Source: Ensifer sp. LC11 (GTDB lineage Bacteria; Pseudomonadota; Alphaproteobacteria; Rhizobiales; Rhizobiaceae). Taken from it: 64,000 bases of DNA. Numbering within the stretch: position 1 is the stretch's first letter; each line of letters begins with the position of its first letter. Of the stretch, positions 1-8,862 are shown piece by piece. A program made the position numbers and the translations under genes. The stretch spans positions 102,721-166,720 of the forward strand of contig NZ_MBSO01000008.1 in NCBI RefSeq assembly GCF_001695835.1, in the 5' to 3' direction. A model generated the notes under the pieces. That model searched no databases. It was given only the letters and a program-made list of their open reading frames with translations, and was not told where the DNA came from.

Positions 1-605
1 GCAAGGCGTGGGAGGCTTTCGGGGACGCGGGCATGGGTGTGCTCGATCGGCTGACCGACAAACTGCTGAATGACGCTCTTGATGCGATTGGGCAGGTCAA
101 TGGAGCGTTGGGCAGCGGCGGAGGCTCGGGCGGCATTCTTGCCGCGCTCTTCGGTGGTGGCCGTTCGCAGTGGGGCATCGCCTCGGGAGGTGGTTTGGGT
201 CTCTACGCCAATGGCGGCGTCTTCGGCCGTACGGGACTGACCGCGTTCGCCAAGGGCGGCGCCTTCACCAACCAGATTGTCGATCGCCCGACGCTCTTTC
301 CTTTTGCGAAGGGCACGGGGTTGATGGGAGAGGCCGGGCCGGAAGCGATTATGCCATTGCGGCGGGATGCGACCGGACGGCTGGGAGTTTTGGCCGCAGT
401 CGGTCGCCCGACAAATCAGGGCGGCGTCGTGCGCTTCGAATTTCACAGCAAGATCTCGGTCTCCGGCAACGGAGACAAGGAGCTGATGGAGCGTATGAGG
501 CTCGCGACCGAACAGCAGATGCAGGCGGGCTTCGACGAGTTTTCGCGGGCGGTATTACCCGGCCGCGTCAGCGAGATCAACAACGACCCTTATGCGGTGG
601 GCTGA
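1..605 (+). CDS. phage tail tape-measure protein, C-terminal end (partial)
   Basis: Open from the window edge (frame starts at base 3); an internal ATG at 33 is not the true start. It would set tail length and pass through the tail during DNA injection. The visible 200 residues include a Gly/Ala-rich stretch and the typical tape-measure tail motif GLMGEAGPEAIMPLRR, common near the C-terminus of siphophage tape-measure proteins. The next tail gene starts 2 nt after the stop, as expected in a tail operon. The family call is firm from the motif and context; total length is unknown because the 5' part lies outside. Confidence 0.85.
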   Translation, partial: KAWEAFGDAGMGVLDRLTDKLLNDALDAIGQVNGALGSGGGSGGILAALFGGGRSQWGIASGGGLGLYANGGVFGRTGLTAFAKGGAFTNQIVDRPTLFPFAKGTGLMGEAGPEAIMPLRRDATGRLGVLAAVGRPTNQGGVVRFEFHSKISVSGNGDKELMERMRLATEQQMQAGFDEFSRAVLPGRVSEINNDPYAVG

Positions 606-607
606 CT

Positions 608-1261
608 ATGGCACTCGTTTTTCCTCGGCCGGTCGCGGAGTTTGCCGACAAGCTCCGGCTGTCCTCGGTGAAATTCTGGCTGGATGGGCAGGAGGAATTT
701 TCGGGGCTCGGCTCCGGTGAATTCCTGGCCGCCGACCTTGGTCCGAAGATCTGGAAGGCGGATGTCACGATCACGGAGTTGCGCCACGCCGATGCCTCCG
801 AGGTGCAGGCGTTGATCGAGAGCATGGATGGTTCGATCGGCACGTTCTATCTCTACGACATCCGCAAGCAGTATCCGCGGCTCGATCGCGGTGGCGTCAC
901 CTTGGGGGCCGCCAATCCGGTGATCGCCTCAATCGGTGCAAACCGGAAATCACTGTCAGTTTCGGGGTTGCCTGCCGGATACGTGCTTTCGGTCGGCGAC
1001 CTCTTCCATTTCGACTACGGCAGCAATCCCGCGCGCCGCGCGTTTCATCGCGTCGCGGAAGTCGCCACCGCGAACGGTAGCGGCATCACGAACCCCTTCG
1101 AAATCCGCCCTCACCTGAAGGCGGGTGCGGCGGTCGGGCAGGCGATCAAGCTGGTCAAGCCCGCGCCCAAGATGAAGATCATTCCCGGCTCATTCGATCC
1201 GGGGACCGGCGAAAACGTCTTTACATCAGGCATGCGCTTTCAGGCGCAGCAGACCCTCTAA
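608..1261 (+). CDS. phage minor tail protein (distal-tail-like)
   Basis: 217 aa, starting MALVFPRPVAEF, 2 nt after the tape-measure stop. The frame is open further upstream but that part is a shadow of the tape-measure gene, so the ATG at 608 is chosen. Its position directly after the tape measure matches lambda gpM or gp12 of gene transfer agents, proteins that link the tail tube to the tip. I see no catalytic motif; the sequence looks like a beta-rich structural protein (short alternating strands, FYLYDIRKQYPRLD). Function is inferred from position; exact family membership is not certain. Confidence 0.7.
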   Translation: MALVFPRPVAEFADKLRLSSVKFWLDGQEEFSGLGSGEFLAADLGPKIWKADVTITELRHADASEVQALIESMDGSIGTFYLYDIRKQYPRLDRGGVTLGAANPVIASIGANRKSLSVSGLPAGYVLSVGDLFHFDYGSNPARRAFHRVAEVATANGSGITNPFEIRPHLKAGAAVGQAIKLVKPAPKMKIIPGSFDPGTGENVFTSGMRFQAQQTL

Positions 1262-1272
1262 GGAAATCAGAC

Positions 1273-1950
1273 GTGGTCAGAGCAGTAGACGGCGCAACGT
1301 CTGCCTATGTGCAGGCGCGCCAAGGAGTAATCCCGCGCAGCTTCGTCTGGATTACGGCCAAGAACCGCACCACGGGTGCGCCGGAATCGATCGGGTTCTG
1401 GAATGGCGAGGATACGGTCGACGTAACCGTGATGTCCGGCGAGACGGGCTTGCCGGTCACGCGCACCTACCACGCCTGGGGCTCGCTCCTGAGCGTCGGC
1501 CAGATCAAGCGGTCGCCGGAAATTGCCGTGCGCACGGTGCAGCTCGTGCTCAGCCAGGTGAGCGCCGCCGTGCAACAGGCGTTTCGCGGCTACAACACTC
1601 GGCTGGCGCCAATCGAGATCCATCGTGGTTTCCTCGATCTCGACACGCACGAGCTTATCGCGCCGCCGGTCATCCAGCACTTCGGCTTCATCAACAAGGC
1701 GCCGATCAAAACGCCGGCCAAGGGTGGCGAAGGCGGGATTGCCGTCGATGTCGTTTCGCATGCCCGCGTGCTTACCCGCACCAACCCGGCGAAAAAGTCG
1801 GACGAAAGCCAGAAGCGCCGGAGCGGGGATCGTTTCCGCCGATATGGCGGCGTCGCCGGCCAATGGGAATTCTGGTGGGGCGAGCACAAGGGTACGCTGA
1901 CGCCGCCGCCGGCATCCAGCAATCAGGAACAGTTCAGGGGCGGCCAATGA
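1273..1950 (+). CDS. phage minor tail / baseplate hub protein (DUF2163-like position)
   Basis: 225 aa, GTG start at 1273 with an AGGAAA ribosome-binding site about 6 nt upstream. The repeated pattern of beta-strand-like segments and its place as second gene after the tape measure resemble the gp13/DUF2163 hub proteins of rhizobial phages and gene transfer agents. The C-terminus is charged and Pro-rich. The stop overlaps the start of the next gene by 3 nt (ATGA), showing translational coupling. Role as a tail-tip component is inferred from order rather than from a diagnostic motif. Confidence 0.65.
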   Translation: MVRAVDGATSAYVQARQGVIPRSFVWITAKNRTTGAPESIGFWNGEDTVDVTVMSGETGLPVTRTYHAWGSLLSVGQIKRSPEIAVRTVQLVLSQVSAAVQQAFRGYNTRLAPIEIHRGFLDLDTHELIAPPVIQHFGFINKAPIKTPAKGGEGGIAVDVVSHARVLTRTNPAKKSDESQKRRSGDRFRRYGGVAGQWEFWWGEHKGTLTPPPASSNQEQFRGGQ

Positions 1951-2363
1951 AGCGGTTCGACGACTGGTATCCGCGGCTTGCCGCCTATGTCTCGAGCGTG
2001 CGCCGTTTGCCCTTCGAATACGGTCGACACGACTGCGCGCTGTTTGCGGCCGGGGCGGTCGCGGCGATGACGGGCATCGACCCGGCCGCAAAGCTCCGCG
2101 GCAAGTATTCGACGCTTGCGGGCGGGCTCAAGAAGCTCCGTCGTCTGGGGTTCGACAATCACGCCGACTTCGCAGCATCGATCCTGCCCGAAGTGATCGA
2201 GGGTCCGGCCTTCGCCCAGATCGGCGACATCGCCGCCTTCGACCTCGGCGGCGCCTGGTCGCTCGGGCTCGTGCAGGGCTCCCGCATCTTCGTCACGCAA
2301 CCGGATAGCGCCGGCCTCGGCTCTGTCGACCTTCTCACGGCGTCTCGCCTCTTCCGGGTCTGA
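1947..2363 (+). CDS. phage tail protein with NlpC/P60-like fold (DUF6950-type)
   Basis: 138 aa, ATG at 1947 overlapping the previous stop. Near residue 30 is RHDCALFAAGAV, a Cys following His-Asp that matches the DUF6950/NlpC-P60-like phage proteins, where the Cys would be the peptidoglycan-peptidase nucleophile. In gene transfer agents and lambda-like phages this slot (gp14, gpK) encodes a tail-borne cell-wall hydrolase that acts during injection. A matching catalytic His is not obvious, so activity is uncertain. The start choice drops an upstream extension that overlaps the previous gene. Confidence 0.7.
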   Translation: MKRFDDWYPRLAAYVSSVRRLPFEYGRHDCALFAAGAVAAMTGIDPAAKLRGKYSTLAGGLKKLRRLGFDNHADFAASILPEVIEGPAFAQIGDIAAFDLGGAWSLGLVQGSRIFVTQPDSAGLGSVDLLTASRLFRV

Positions 2364-2369
2364 TCCTTC

Positions 2370-5018
2370 ATGCGTCTTTCCGTTCTGCTGCTGGCGGGCT
2401 GGTTCCTGCTGGCAACGACCTCCCATGCCTATGCCGATCCGGTTTCGGCGATCGTCGGCATCATCAGCGCAGTCGCCAAGATCGGCACGATCGGGCAGCT
2501 CGTTCTTGGTGTTGCGCTCAAGGCTGGTATGTCGCTGCTGGCGCGTGCGCGCTCGAAGCGAGAGGAACAGCGCCCGGCTGGCGTCAAGGGCTCGATGACG
2601 GTCGGTGGCGACAATCCGATGTCGTTCATCATCGGCACCTACGCCACGGCCGGCCAGCTTGAGTATGTCAACTCCTACGGTCAGGCCGGCAAGACGCCGA
2701 ATGCCTACCTCGTGCAGGTGGTTTCGCTCTCCGATCTGCCGATTGCCGGCATGTCCAGCACCGTCTGGATCAACGGCGAGAAATGCACGATCGACTGGAA
2801 CGCCGCACCCACGGATGCGGGCTATCCGGTGCTGCAGTATCGCCAAAGCGGCAAGGATCACCTCTGGGTGCGTTTCCGCGACGGCACGCAGACGGCTGTC
2901 GATCCGTACCTGTTGACCACGTTCGGGATCGACGCCACGCGGCCGTGGCTCGCAGATATGATCGGCCGCGGCGTCGCCTATGCGATCATTACCGCGCGCG
3001 TCAACCGCGAAGTCATGACCAGTCCGCCGCGCTGCAAGTTCGTGCTGCAGGGCATCAAGCTCTATGACATCCGCAAGGATACGACAGCCGGCGGCTCGGG
3101 CTCGCATCGGTGGAGCGATCCGGCGACCTGGGAATGGAGCGACAACACGAAGGTCGCCCAGTACAACCTTCTGCGCGGCCTTTCCTACAACGGCGAATGG
3201 TTCTACGGCGGGCAGAACCTTGCAGCGTTCCAGTTGCCGGCGTCCAATTGGATGGCGGCAATGAACGAGTGCGACCGTCAGGTGGCGATTGCTGCCGGCG
3301 GCACGGAAAGGCAGTTCCGCTGCGGCGCCGAAATCGCGCTGAACTATCAGCCGATCGAGGCGATCAAGGAGCTGGACAAGAGCTGCAATGGCCGCACCGC
3401 CGCGCTTGGCGGCATCTACAAGACGATCTGCGGCATGCCGGGCTTGCCTGTCTATTCGTTCACTGACGAGGATATCGTCATCACGAGCGAACAGCAGCAG
3501 GATCCGTTTCCGGCACATGAGCAGACCTATAACGGCGCGCATGCCAGCTATCCGGAGCCGGCTGAAGACTGGACCACGAAGGACGCCCCGCCGCGCTACA
3601 ATGCGGCCTATGAGGCGGCCGACGACGGCCAGCGCCTGATTGCAGACCTCTCCTATCCGATGGTGCCCTATGGCACGCAGGTGCAGCGGCTGATGTATGC
3701 GGCGATCGCGGAAGAGCGCCGTTTCATTCGCCACACCGGCACATTGCCGCCGGAAGCCTGGCTGCTGGAACCGCTCGACCCGATCGAGTGGACCTCGGCG
3801 CGCAACGGGTACGATGGCAAAGCCTTCCTCATGGGCGACATGGACGATTTGCCGGGCGTCAACCAGGTGGTGGCTTTCCGTGAGATCGACCCGGCCGATT
3901 ACAGCTGGTCGTCGGACAAGGAGTTGCCAGTCTCGATCGGGCCGACCGGGCCGATCGTGCCGCCGCCGCAGCCGATGACGGGATGGGCCGTTTCCCCCGC
4001 GGAGGTTCCGGATGCGACCGGCGCGGCTCGGCGTCCAGGTATCAAGATTGCCTGCTCCGCCGATCTCGACGATGTCGCCCGTATTCATGTCACGGTTCGG
4101 GTGAAGGCGACCGGTATCGTCGTGTTCGATAGCGACCAGACGCCTTATCCGCGGCCGGGTACAGGAGCGAGCTACGAATGGGTGCTGTCGGGCGCCTGGT
4201 GCCTGCCGGTCAGCCTTTATCAGGCGCAGGGGCGATACGTGCCGTTCTCAACGCGCGAAACGGAAGCCTCCGCGTGGCTCGATGTGCTGACGCCGAACAT
4301 CCTGATCACCGATGTTTCGGTCGGCCTCGGGCAAACCCGCGAAGACGTGCTCAATCGGTTCAAGGATCTCCAGAAGGAACTCTCGGATTCGATCGATCGG
4401 ATGGACACGAAGATGCTGGAGTTTTCGCTGGCGAACGCGATTGGGCAGCGCCAGCGCCTGACGCTGCGAGCGGAGCTCGGCAACGCGCTCGCGCGCATCG
4501 ACGAGGAACGCCGGGTGCGCGTCACAACCGAGGAGGCGTTGGCGCAGTCGGTCCTTGTCATGCAAGCGAGTCTCAACACGACCAACGCGCGCCTTGCGCA
4601 GGAGGAAATCACGCGGGCAACGGAGACCGCCGCCCTCAGCCAGAGCACGCTCACGATCAGCGCAGAACTCAAGGACCGCTTCGCTGGCGGCATGGTCAAG
4701 TTCAGCGCGGCGGCGGATCAGTCGGGCGTCAATGTGCGCTACGCGATGGTGGCTCGCGCCAATATCGCCGACGCCTACAAGGAGGTCGGCCAGTACCTCG
4801 AAATCTACACCGTCAACGGCGTGCTCAAGTCACGTTCGGCGACGATCGCCGATCAGTGGGTGGTCTCGGACGGCACGACGCGGAACTATCCGATGGTTTA
4901 CGAGGGCGGTGTGCTCGAGCTCAACATTGCGAACATCGGCACCGTTTACGCCGGCACGATCAATTTTGGCGGCGGCAAGGTGATCCTCGACGCCAACGGC
5001 TTTGCGGTCAATCACTGA
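2370..5018 (+). CDS. lambda J-like phage tail tip / host-specificity protein
   Basis: 882 aa. Size, position after the NlpC-like gene, and the layout (tail-protein core in the first ~550 residues, a fibronectin-like stretch around 560-650, a coiled coil around 660-760 rich in Glu/Leu/Ala, and a beta-rich end like DUF1983) fit the J family, which forms the tail tip and contacts the receptor. Unusually the N-terminus looks like a signal peptide (MRLSVLLLAGWFLLATTSHA) followed by a second hydrophobic stretch at ~32-55. The stop overlaps the next start by 1 nt (TGATG). The receptor-binding role is inferred from the family. Confidence 0.85.
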   Translation: MRLSVLLLAGWFLLATTSHAYADPVSAIVGIISAVAKIGTIGQLVLGVALKAGMSLLARARSKREEQRPAGVKGSMTVGGDNPMSFIIGTYATAGQLEYVNSYGQAGKTPNAYLVQVVSLSDLPIAGMSSTVWINGEKCTIDWNAAPTDAGYPVLQYRQSGKDHLWVRFRDGTQTAVDPYLLTTFGIDATRPWLADMIGRGVAYAIITARVNREVMTSPPRCKFVLQGIKLYDIRKDTTAGGSGSHRWSDPATWEWSDNTKVAQYNLLRGLSYNGEWFYGGQNLAAFQLPASNWMAAMNECDRQVAIAAGGTERQFRCGAEIALNYQPIEAIKELDKSCNGRTAALGGIYKTICGMPGLPVYSFTDEDIVITSEQQQDPFPAHEQTYNGAHASYPEPAEDWTTKDAPPRYNAAYEAADDGQRLIADLSYPMVPYGTQVQRLMYAAIAEERRFIRHTGTLPPEAWLLEPLDPIEWTSARNGYDGKAFLMGDMDDLPGVNQVVAFREIDPADYSWSSDKELPVSIGPTGPIVPPPQPMTGWAVSPAEVPDATGAARRPGIKIACSADLDDVARIHVTVRVKATGIVVFDSDQTPYPRPGTGASYEWVLSGAWCLPVSLYQAQGRYVPFSTRETEASAWLDVLTPNILITDVSVGLGQTREDVLNRFKDLQKELSDSIDRMDTKMLEFSLANAIGQRQRLTLRAELGNALARIDEERRVRVTTEEALAQSVLVMQASLNTTNARLAQEEITRATETAALSQSTLTISAELKDRFAGGMVKFSAAADQSGVNVRYAMVARANIADAYKEVGQYLEIYTVNGVLKSRSATIADQWVVSDGTTRNYPMVYEGGVLELNIANIGTVYAGTINFGGGKVILDANGFAVNH

Positions 5019-6556
5019 TGGTTAGAACCTTCTTCGGCCTCGATACGACCGGCTATCCCTGCATCAAGATGACCAACGATGCAGACGATCCGCGCACCAC
5101 GCCTGACAGCGAGCGCTGGAAGTTCCGCTACAACAGCAAGTTCTCTATCCAGGCGAACTTCGCGGATATGGAGTTGTGCAACGTCATATCCCGCCCCGGC
5201 CTGAACGACAGCGCGGTCTACAACTACCACCCCGCCGGCTCGAATTCGGGCAACTACCAGAGATGCGAGGGCTCGGGCAGCGGCCTAAGCGAGTGGTTCT
5301 ATCGAAACTCCGCGTTCCCGACGTTGCGCTACAACGTCCCGCTTTTTGACTGGAAGACGAAGAAGGGCGGCGGCAGCAACCGCTATAACCAGCAGATGGT
5401 CGCCTGGGCCGACAGCGGTGCCTACTATCGCGGCCAGGGCGGCTACTACGCCGTTGGAAACTGGGCTCAAGTTGGTTGGGTGCAAGGCTTCACAGGGACG
5501 GTCAGCCAGTACGGCTCGATGGCGTTCGGCGCTCTGACCAGGCTCTATGCCAACGACACGATTGACGGGTTCAACAAGTTCCTGTCACGCGACAAGCGGC
5601 TGAACGTCTGGAACCTGCCGGGCAACAGCGATCCGATCGATGAAGCCCCGCCGTTGCCTCCGAACGGCAGCAGGATCATTCAGGTCAGCCCGAACTTCGT
5701 GGGGGCCAGCAAGCCGGGCTATGACGTTCGGACAGCAACAGTTCGGGAGCTTGCGTTCTCCAATAATCGCCTTCCGGTAAAGGTGATCAAGGCGGCCGAC
5801 ATCGCGCTTCCGGCTGGCGTCAGTTTCTACGAGACCGGCATTGCGCTTCCCGACATGGTCGCGCTTGATGTGCACTTTTACACGGGCTCGGTGATCCACT
5901 ACCCGTCGTCGCCGGTCGATCTCGATTTCGGTGCTGAGTACTGGTTCGACGGCACCAAGATCTACTTCGACGCCACACAGGCAATGCGCGCTCGGTTCTA
6001 CCTCTACCTTGAGGACAACAGCGCGCCCACCGGTGGCTCCTTCATGGTGTTCCGGCAGTTCATCGAGAACGGTGTGAAGGTCACTCAGTTCCTTCGTCCT
6101 GGCGCGGCCAACCCGCCTTCATGGGCAGACATCATCATCGATAGCCGGTGGCCGCAGGTGCAGATCCTGAAAGAGGGCTACTTCGACGTCGCGGAGGGCA
6201 ACGACCTCATGGTTGATATCCCCTTCGACGGAACCGGGATGTTCCCCATGGTGAAGTACATCACGACCCACGGCGGCGGCTCCTATCAGACGCTCGGCTT
6301 CACGGTCTCTGGAACCTGGAACGCGATGTACCGGCTGCCGTTCGTGAAGCGGCTCAAATACATCTACGGCGGCAATCAGTATCACGCGGGCGAAAGCACC
6401 TATTGCGAACTGACAGCCAACAACGTCCGGTTCCATACCTTCAGGGGCAACGTCGGCGATTACTACAATCGGGGTGACAGCCCCGGAAACTGGCGCACTT
6501 CCGGCGCCTATCCGCCCATCGGCATCCGCTACTACATCTTCGGCATCCCGGCTTAG
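5018..6556 (+). CDS. phage tail-associated protein of unknown family (possible receptor-binding fibre)
   Basis: 512 aa, ATG at 5018 coupled to the J stop by TGATG; the longer open frame upstream is a J shadow. Rich in Tyr, Trp, Gly and Asn, with no signal peptide, membrane segment or coiled coil. Its place between J and the fibre gene makes it a virion tip or fibre component, and such proteins often decide host range. I recognise no domain. The aromatic, Asn-rich composition suggests a beta-structured carbohydrate- or receptor-contacting protein, but that is inference only. Confidence 0.6.
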   Translation: MVRTFFGLDTTGYPCIKMTNDADDPRTTPDSERWKFRYNSKFSIQANFADMELCNVISRPGLNDSAVYNYHPAGSNSGNYQRCEGSGSGLSEWFYRNSAFPTLRYNVPLFDWKTKKGGGSNRYNQQMVAWADSGAYYRGQGGYYAVGNWAQVGWVQGFTGTVSQYGSMAFGALTRLYANDTIDGFNKFLSRDKRLNVWNLPGNSDPIDEAPPLPPNGSRIIQVSPNFVGASKPGYDVRTATVRELAFSNNRLPVKVIKAADIALPAGVSFYETGIALPDMVALDVHFYTGSVIHYPSSPVDLDFGAEYWFDGTKIYFDATQAMRARFYLYLEDNSAPTGGSFMVFRQFIENGVKVTQFLRPGAANPPSWADIIIDSRWPQVQILKEGYFDVAEGNDLMVDIPFDGTGMFPMVKYITTHGGGSYQTLGFTVSGTWNAMYRLPFVKRLKYIYGGNQYHAGESTYCELTANNVRFHTFRGNVGDYYNRGDSPGNWRTSGAYPPIGIRYYIFGIPA

Positions 6557-6564
6557 GAGCAGCC

Positions 6565-7575
6565 ATGACCATCCCCCACACCAGCGGCACGATAACGCTT
6601 ACGCAAAACTCGGCGATCATTGCCGGCACAGACACCAACTGGCAGACGGCAGGCGTTTCTGGCGGCATCATCTATCCCGAAGCACCGGGCGGAAACCCGC
6701 TGCCGATTTGGAGCATCGATAGCGACACGCAGGCGGTCGCTGCGACGAAGTGGAAAGGGGCGAGCGGCACCTATCCCTACGCCTTGGTGAAGGACACCGC
6801 CTACCTGAAAACAGTCGACGCCATTCATACCAAGCTGCTTGAAGTCAGCCTCGATCTCGATCGGCCGTCCATCGCTGCGCTTGCGGCGATCGCCTCTCAG
6901 ATGGCGGCGGGCAAAGTGCCGCGCGGGCTCAGCGCCAATGCTATGGAGTGGTTCACCGTCACGGACGCGGCAAAGGCGCTGCTCAATCTGGCTGGGAACG
7001 CTGCGGCCGACAAGCTGCCCTATCTTTCCGACGTGGGCGCGGCGGCGCTCACAGGCCTGACCGCATTGGCCCGCAATCTGCTCAACGATCCCGACCAGGC
7101 GACAATGCGAGGGACTATCGGGGCACAAGCCGCGCTCGGTTTTACGCCGGTGCAGCAAGGTGGGGGCGTGGGGCAGACGGGGAACAAACTCTACATCGGC
7201 TGGAACGGAACCAGTGCTTTGAAGGCGACGGTCGATGCCTTCGATCTTGGCAGGGTCTGGACCGATAGCGCAGTTTTGTGGAATGCGGCGAGCGCCGGTT
7301 ACTACAAATTCCCAAACGGCTTCATGCTGCAGTGGGGCTATGAACCTACTGGGTCGGGGGACTTTCGCAAAGTATTCCCAGTCGCCTTCACCACAACCTG
7401 CTTCGCAGCAGTTGCGACCATGGCCTCATCTGATCTGCCGACAACAACGGCCGTAACCGTGTCGACAAGCAACGTGGATAAGTTCGGGTTCGACATCCGA
7501 GCAAGAGCCGTCAATTCAGGCGGAGCGGTGGGCGGCGCTGGTCAAGGCGCGCTTTGGATCTCGGTAGGATACTAA
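6565..7575 (+). CDS. phage tail fibre protein with gp53-like C-terminal domain
   Basis: 336 aa, ATG at 6565 with AGGAGC upstream. The N-terminal ~80 residues (TSGTITLTQNSAIIAGTDTNW) look like the short beta domain found at the start of many fibre proteins. The middle is Ala-rich and helical. The C-terminal ~100 residues carry the FPNGFMLQWGY pattern followed by an aromatic/beta stretch typical of gp53-like receptor-binding tips. It follows the other tip genes in the same operon. Fibre assignment is good; the receptor is unknown. Confidence 0.75.
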   Translation: MTIPHTSGTITLTQNSAIIAGTDTNWQTAGVSGGIIYPEAPGGNPLPIWSIDSDTQAVAATKWKGASGTYPYALVKDTAYLKTVDAIHTKLLEVSLDLDRPSIAALAAIASQMAAGKVPRGLSANAMEWFTVTDAAKALLNLAGNAAADKLPYLSDVGAAALTGLTALARNLLNDPDQATMRGTIGAQAALGFTPVQQGGGVGQTGNKLYIGWNGTSALKATVDAFDLGRVWTDSAVLWNAASAGYYKFPNGFMLQWGYEPTGSGDFRKVFPVAFTTTCFAAVATMASSDLPTTTAVTVSTSNVDKFGFDIRARAVNSGGAVGGAGQGALWISVGY

Positions 7576-7577
7576 CA

Positions 7578-8165
7578 ATGAGAAAATTTGCGGAGTTCAA
7601 CGACGGTTTCCCGGCGGCGTTTTACAATGAGGGCATCCACGGCCCGAAGAAACGCCCGGTTTACAGCGAGCCCGACGAGGAGACGGGAGAACGCGAGGTG
7701 ATTGGCGACGAGCCCAATCCCGATTGCAAGATCCCGGCCGGCGCGATCGAGATCACCGACGAGCAGTGGATGGAATTCATCTCCAATACCGGCCGCCGCA
7801 AATGGGACGGCACGGCAGTCGTGCCATACTATCCACCGGCGCCACCAGTCACCCAGGCCGACTACTCCGCCGCGATCCAGGCGCATCTCGACGCCAAAGC
7901 CCGCGAGCGCCAGTATGACGGCATCCACACGGCGATCGGCTACCGGGACGATCCGAACCCGAACTTTGCGGCCGAGGCAACCGCGCTGTTTGCATGGCGC
8001 TCGGCCGTCTGGACGTTCTCCTCGGCCGAGCTGGCGAAGGTGATGGCGGGAGAGCGGCCGCAGCCGACCGTCGCCGAGTTCATGGGCGAGCTTGAGGCGG
8101 CTTGCCCCTTCGTTTGGCCGATGGAGCGGGCGGCGATGCTCGGAGGGGAATTGCCGTCCGAGTAG
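7578..8165 (+). CDS. phage tail fibre-associated protein (DUF4376-like C-terminus)
   Basis: 195 aa, ATG at 7578, 2 nt after the fibre stop. The first half is acidic and Pro-rich; the C-terminal ~95 residues (AHLDAKARERQYDGIHTA, then a RSAVWTFSSAEL helix) resemble the helical domain that ends many fibre-chaperone or fibre-cap proteins of Caudoviricetes. Immediate downstream position after a fibre gene is the usual place of a fibre-assembly protein. Function is inferred from context. Confidence 0.65.
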   Translation: MRKFAEFNDGFPAAFYNEGIHGPKKRPVYSEPDEETGEREVIGDEPNPDCKIPAGAIEITDEQWMEFISNTGRRKWDGTAVVPYYPPAPPVTQADYSAAIQAHLDAKARERQYDGIHTAIGYRDDPNPNFAAEATALFAWRSAVWTFSSAELAKVMAGERPQPTVAEFMGELEAACPFVWPMERAAMLGGELPSE

Positions 8166-8169
8166 GCGC

Positions 8170-8295
8170 TCAGATCGCTCGCGTCACCACCTGAGCCGCG
8201 ACCGATACCAGCAATGCCGCCAGTGCGACGGCCGTTCCAAATCGCGCGATCTTCATTCGGCGCCCGCGAGCGCCATCCCAATCATAGCCCATCAT
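8170..8295 (-). CDS. 41-aa putative small membrane protein
   Basis: Small gene on the opposite strand to the phage late operon. Start ATG at 8295 (a second ATG follows) with GGGGGAAC just upstream. The translation starts MMGYDWDGARGRRMKIARF and then has one hydrophobic segment (about residues 18-37) ending in Arg-Ala-Ile. Tail-to-tail with the fibre-associated gene, 4 nt after its stop. No homologue is recalled; it is proposed on ribosome-binding site, clean start and stop, and a coherent membrane segment. Confidence 0.4.
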   Translation of the reverse strand: MMGYDWDGARGRRMKIARFGTAVALAALLVSVAAQVVTRAI

Positions 8296-8448
8296 GTTCC
8301 CCCAGCCGGCATCATGCCGTGCCTTGGATGGTGGCCTGTTTTCCTAACGAAGAGGTAAATGCACTGGCTCGGGAAACTCTTCCCGTCGCTCTCGAATGTT
8401 CGGGGATGATTCCCGCCCGGTGTATGCCGGGCGGCAGATCACTTCGAG

Positions 8449-8775
8449 TTAACGGCAGGTAATGTCACCGGTGTAAGCCCATCTGGTGCAGGTGACCTGT
8501 TGCGGCTGGGGCTGAACGGTTATGCGTGGCTGTGCCGCGGCCATATCCTCGCGCGCGCTTGCACGTTGACGCCGGGCGATCTCACCCTCGGTTTCAGTCT
8601 TGATGCACCAGCCAAACTCGCCTGACTTCTCTGTAACGCCCTGGGCGTAGCAGCGCTGTTTGATGACTTCGGCAAGCTGCTTGCGCTGGGTGAAGCTCAT
8701 TTCCTCGACGGTCTGTGTTTGACAGCCGGCCAGAAACGCCGCGGCCATGACCGCGGACAGTATGCGTATTTTCAT
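8449..8775 (-). CDS. small phage-encoded lipoprotein
   Basis: 108 aa from the ATG at 8775. A short signal peptide ends in the lipobox FLAGC, so the mature protein would start at Cys17 and be lipid-anchored. The mature part has a charged helix (EEMSFTQRKQLAEVIKQRC), further Cys residues and a Gln/Pro-rich end. The frame is open 15 codons further upstream but that extension would bury the signal peptide. It reads against the late operon, so it may be expressed in the lysogen. No function is recognised; phage lipoproteins can act in lysis or superinfection exclusion, which is speculation here. Confidence 0.65.
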   Translation of the reverse strand: MKIRILSAVMAAAFLAGCQTQTVEEMSFTQRKQLAEVIKQRCYAQGVTEKSGEFGWCIKTETEGEIARRQRASAREDMAAAQPRITVQPQPQQVTCTRWAYTGDITCR

Positions 8776-8862
8776 GAAAGCCCCCACAACTGACAGGGCA
8801 ATCAACCAGATCGCCGGCAAGTTGTCGAGCTGGCAAGGTTCACTCTCAACAAGGACATCGCT

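Noticed and set aside
1923..4088. Very long open frame on the minus strand opposite the J gene (721 codons).
   Set aside because: It is a GC-rich shadow of the J gene: Arg/His/Asp-rich, no domain, no ribosome-binding site, and the plus strand shows clear tail-tip homology and operon coupling.
8594..8836. 80-codon minus-strand frame overlapping the phage lipoprotein.
   Set aside because: Out of frame with the lipobox-containing gene and without its own ribosome-binding site.
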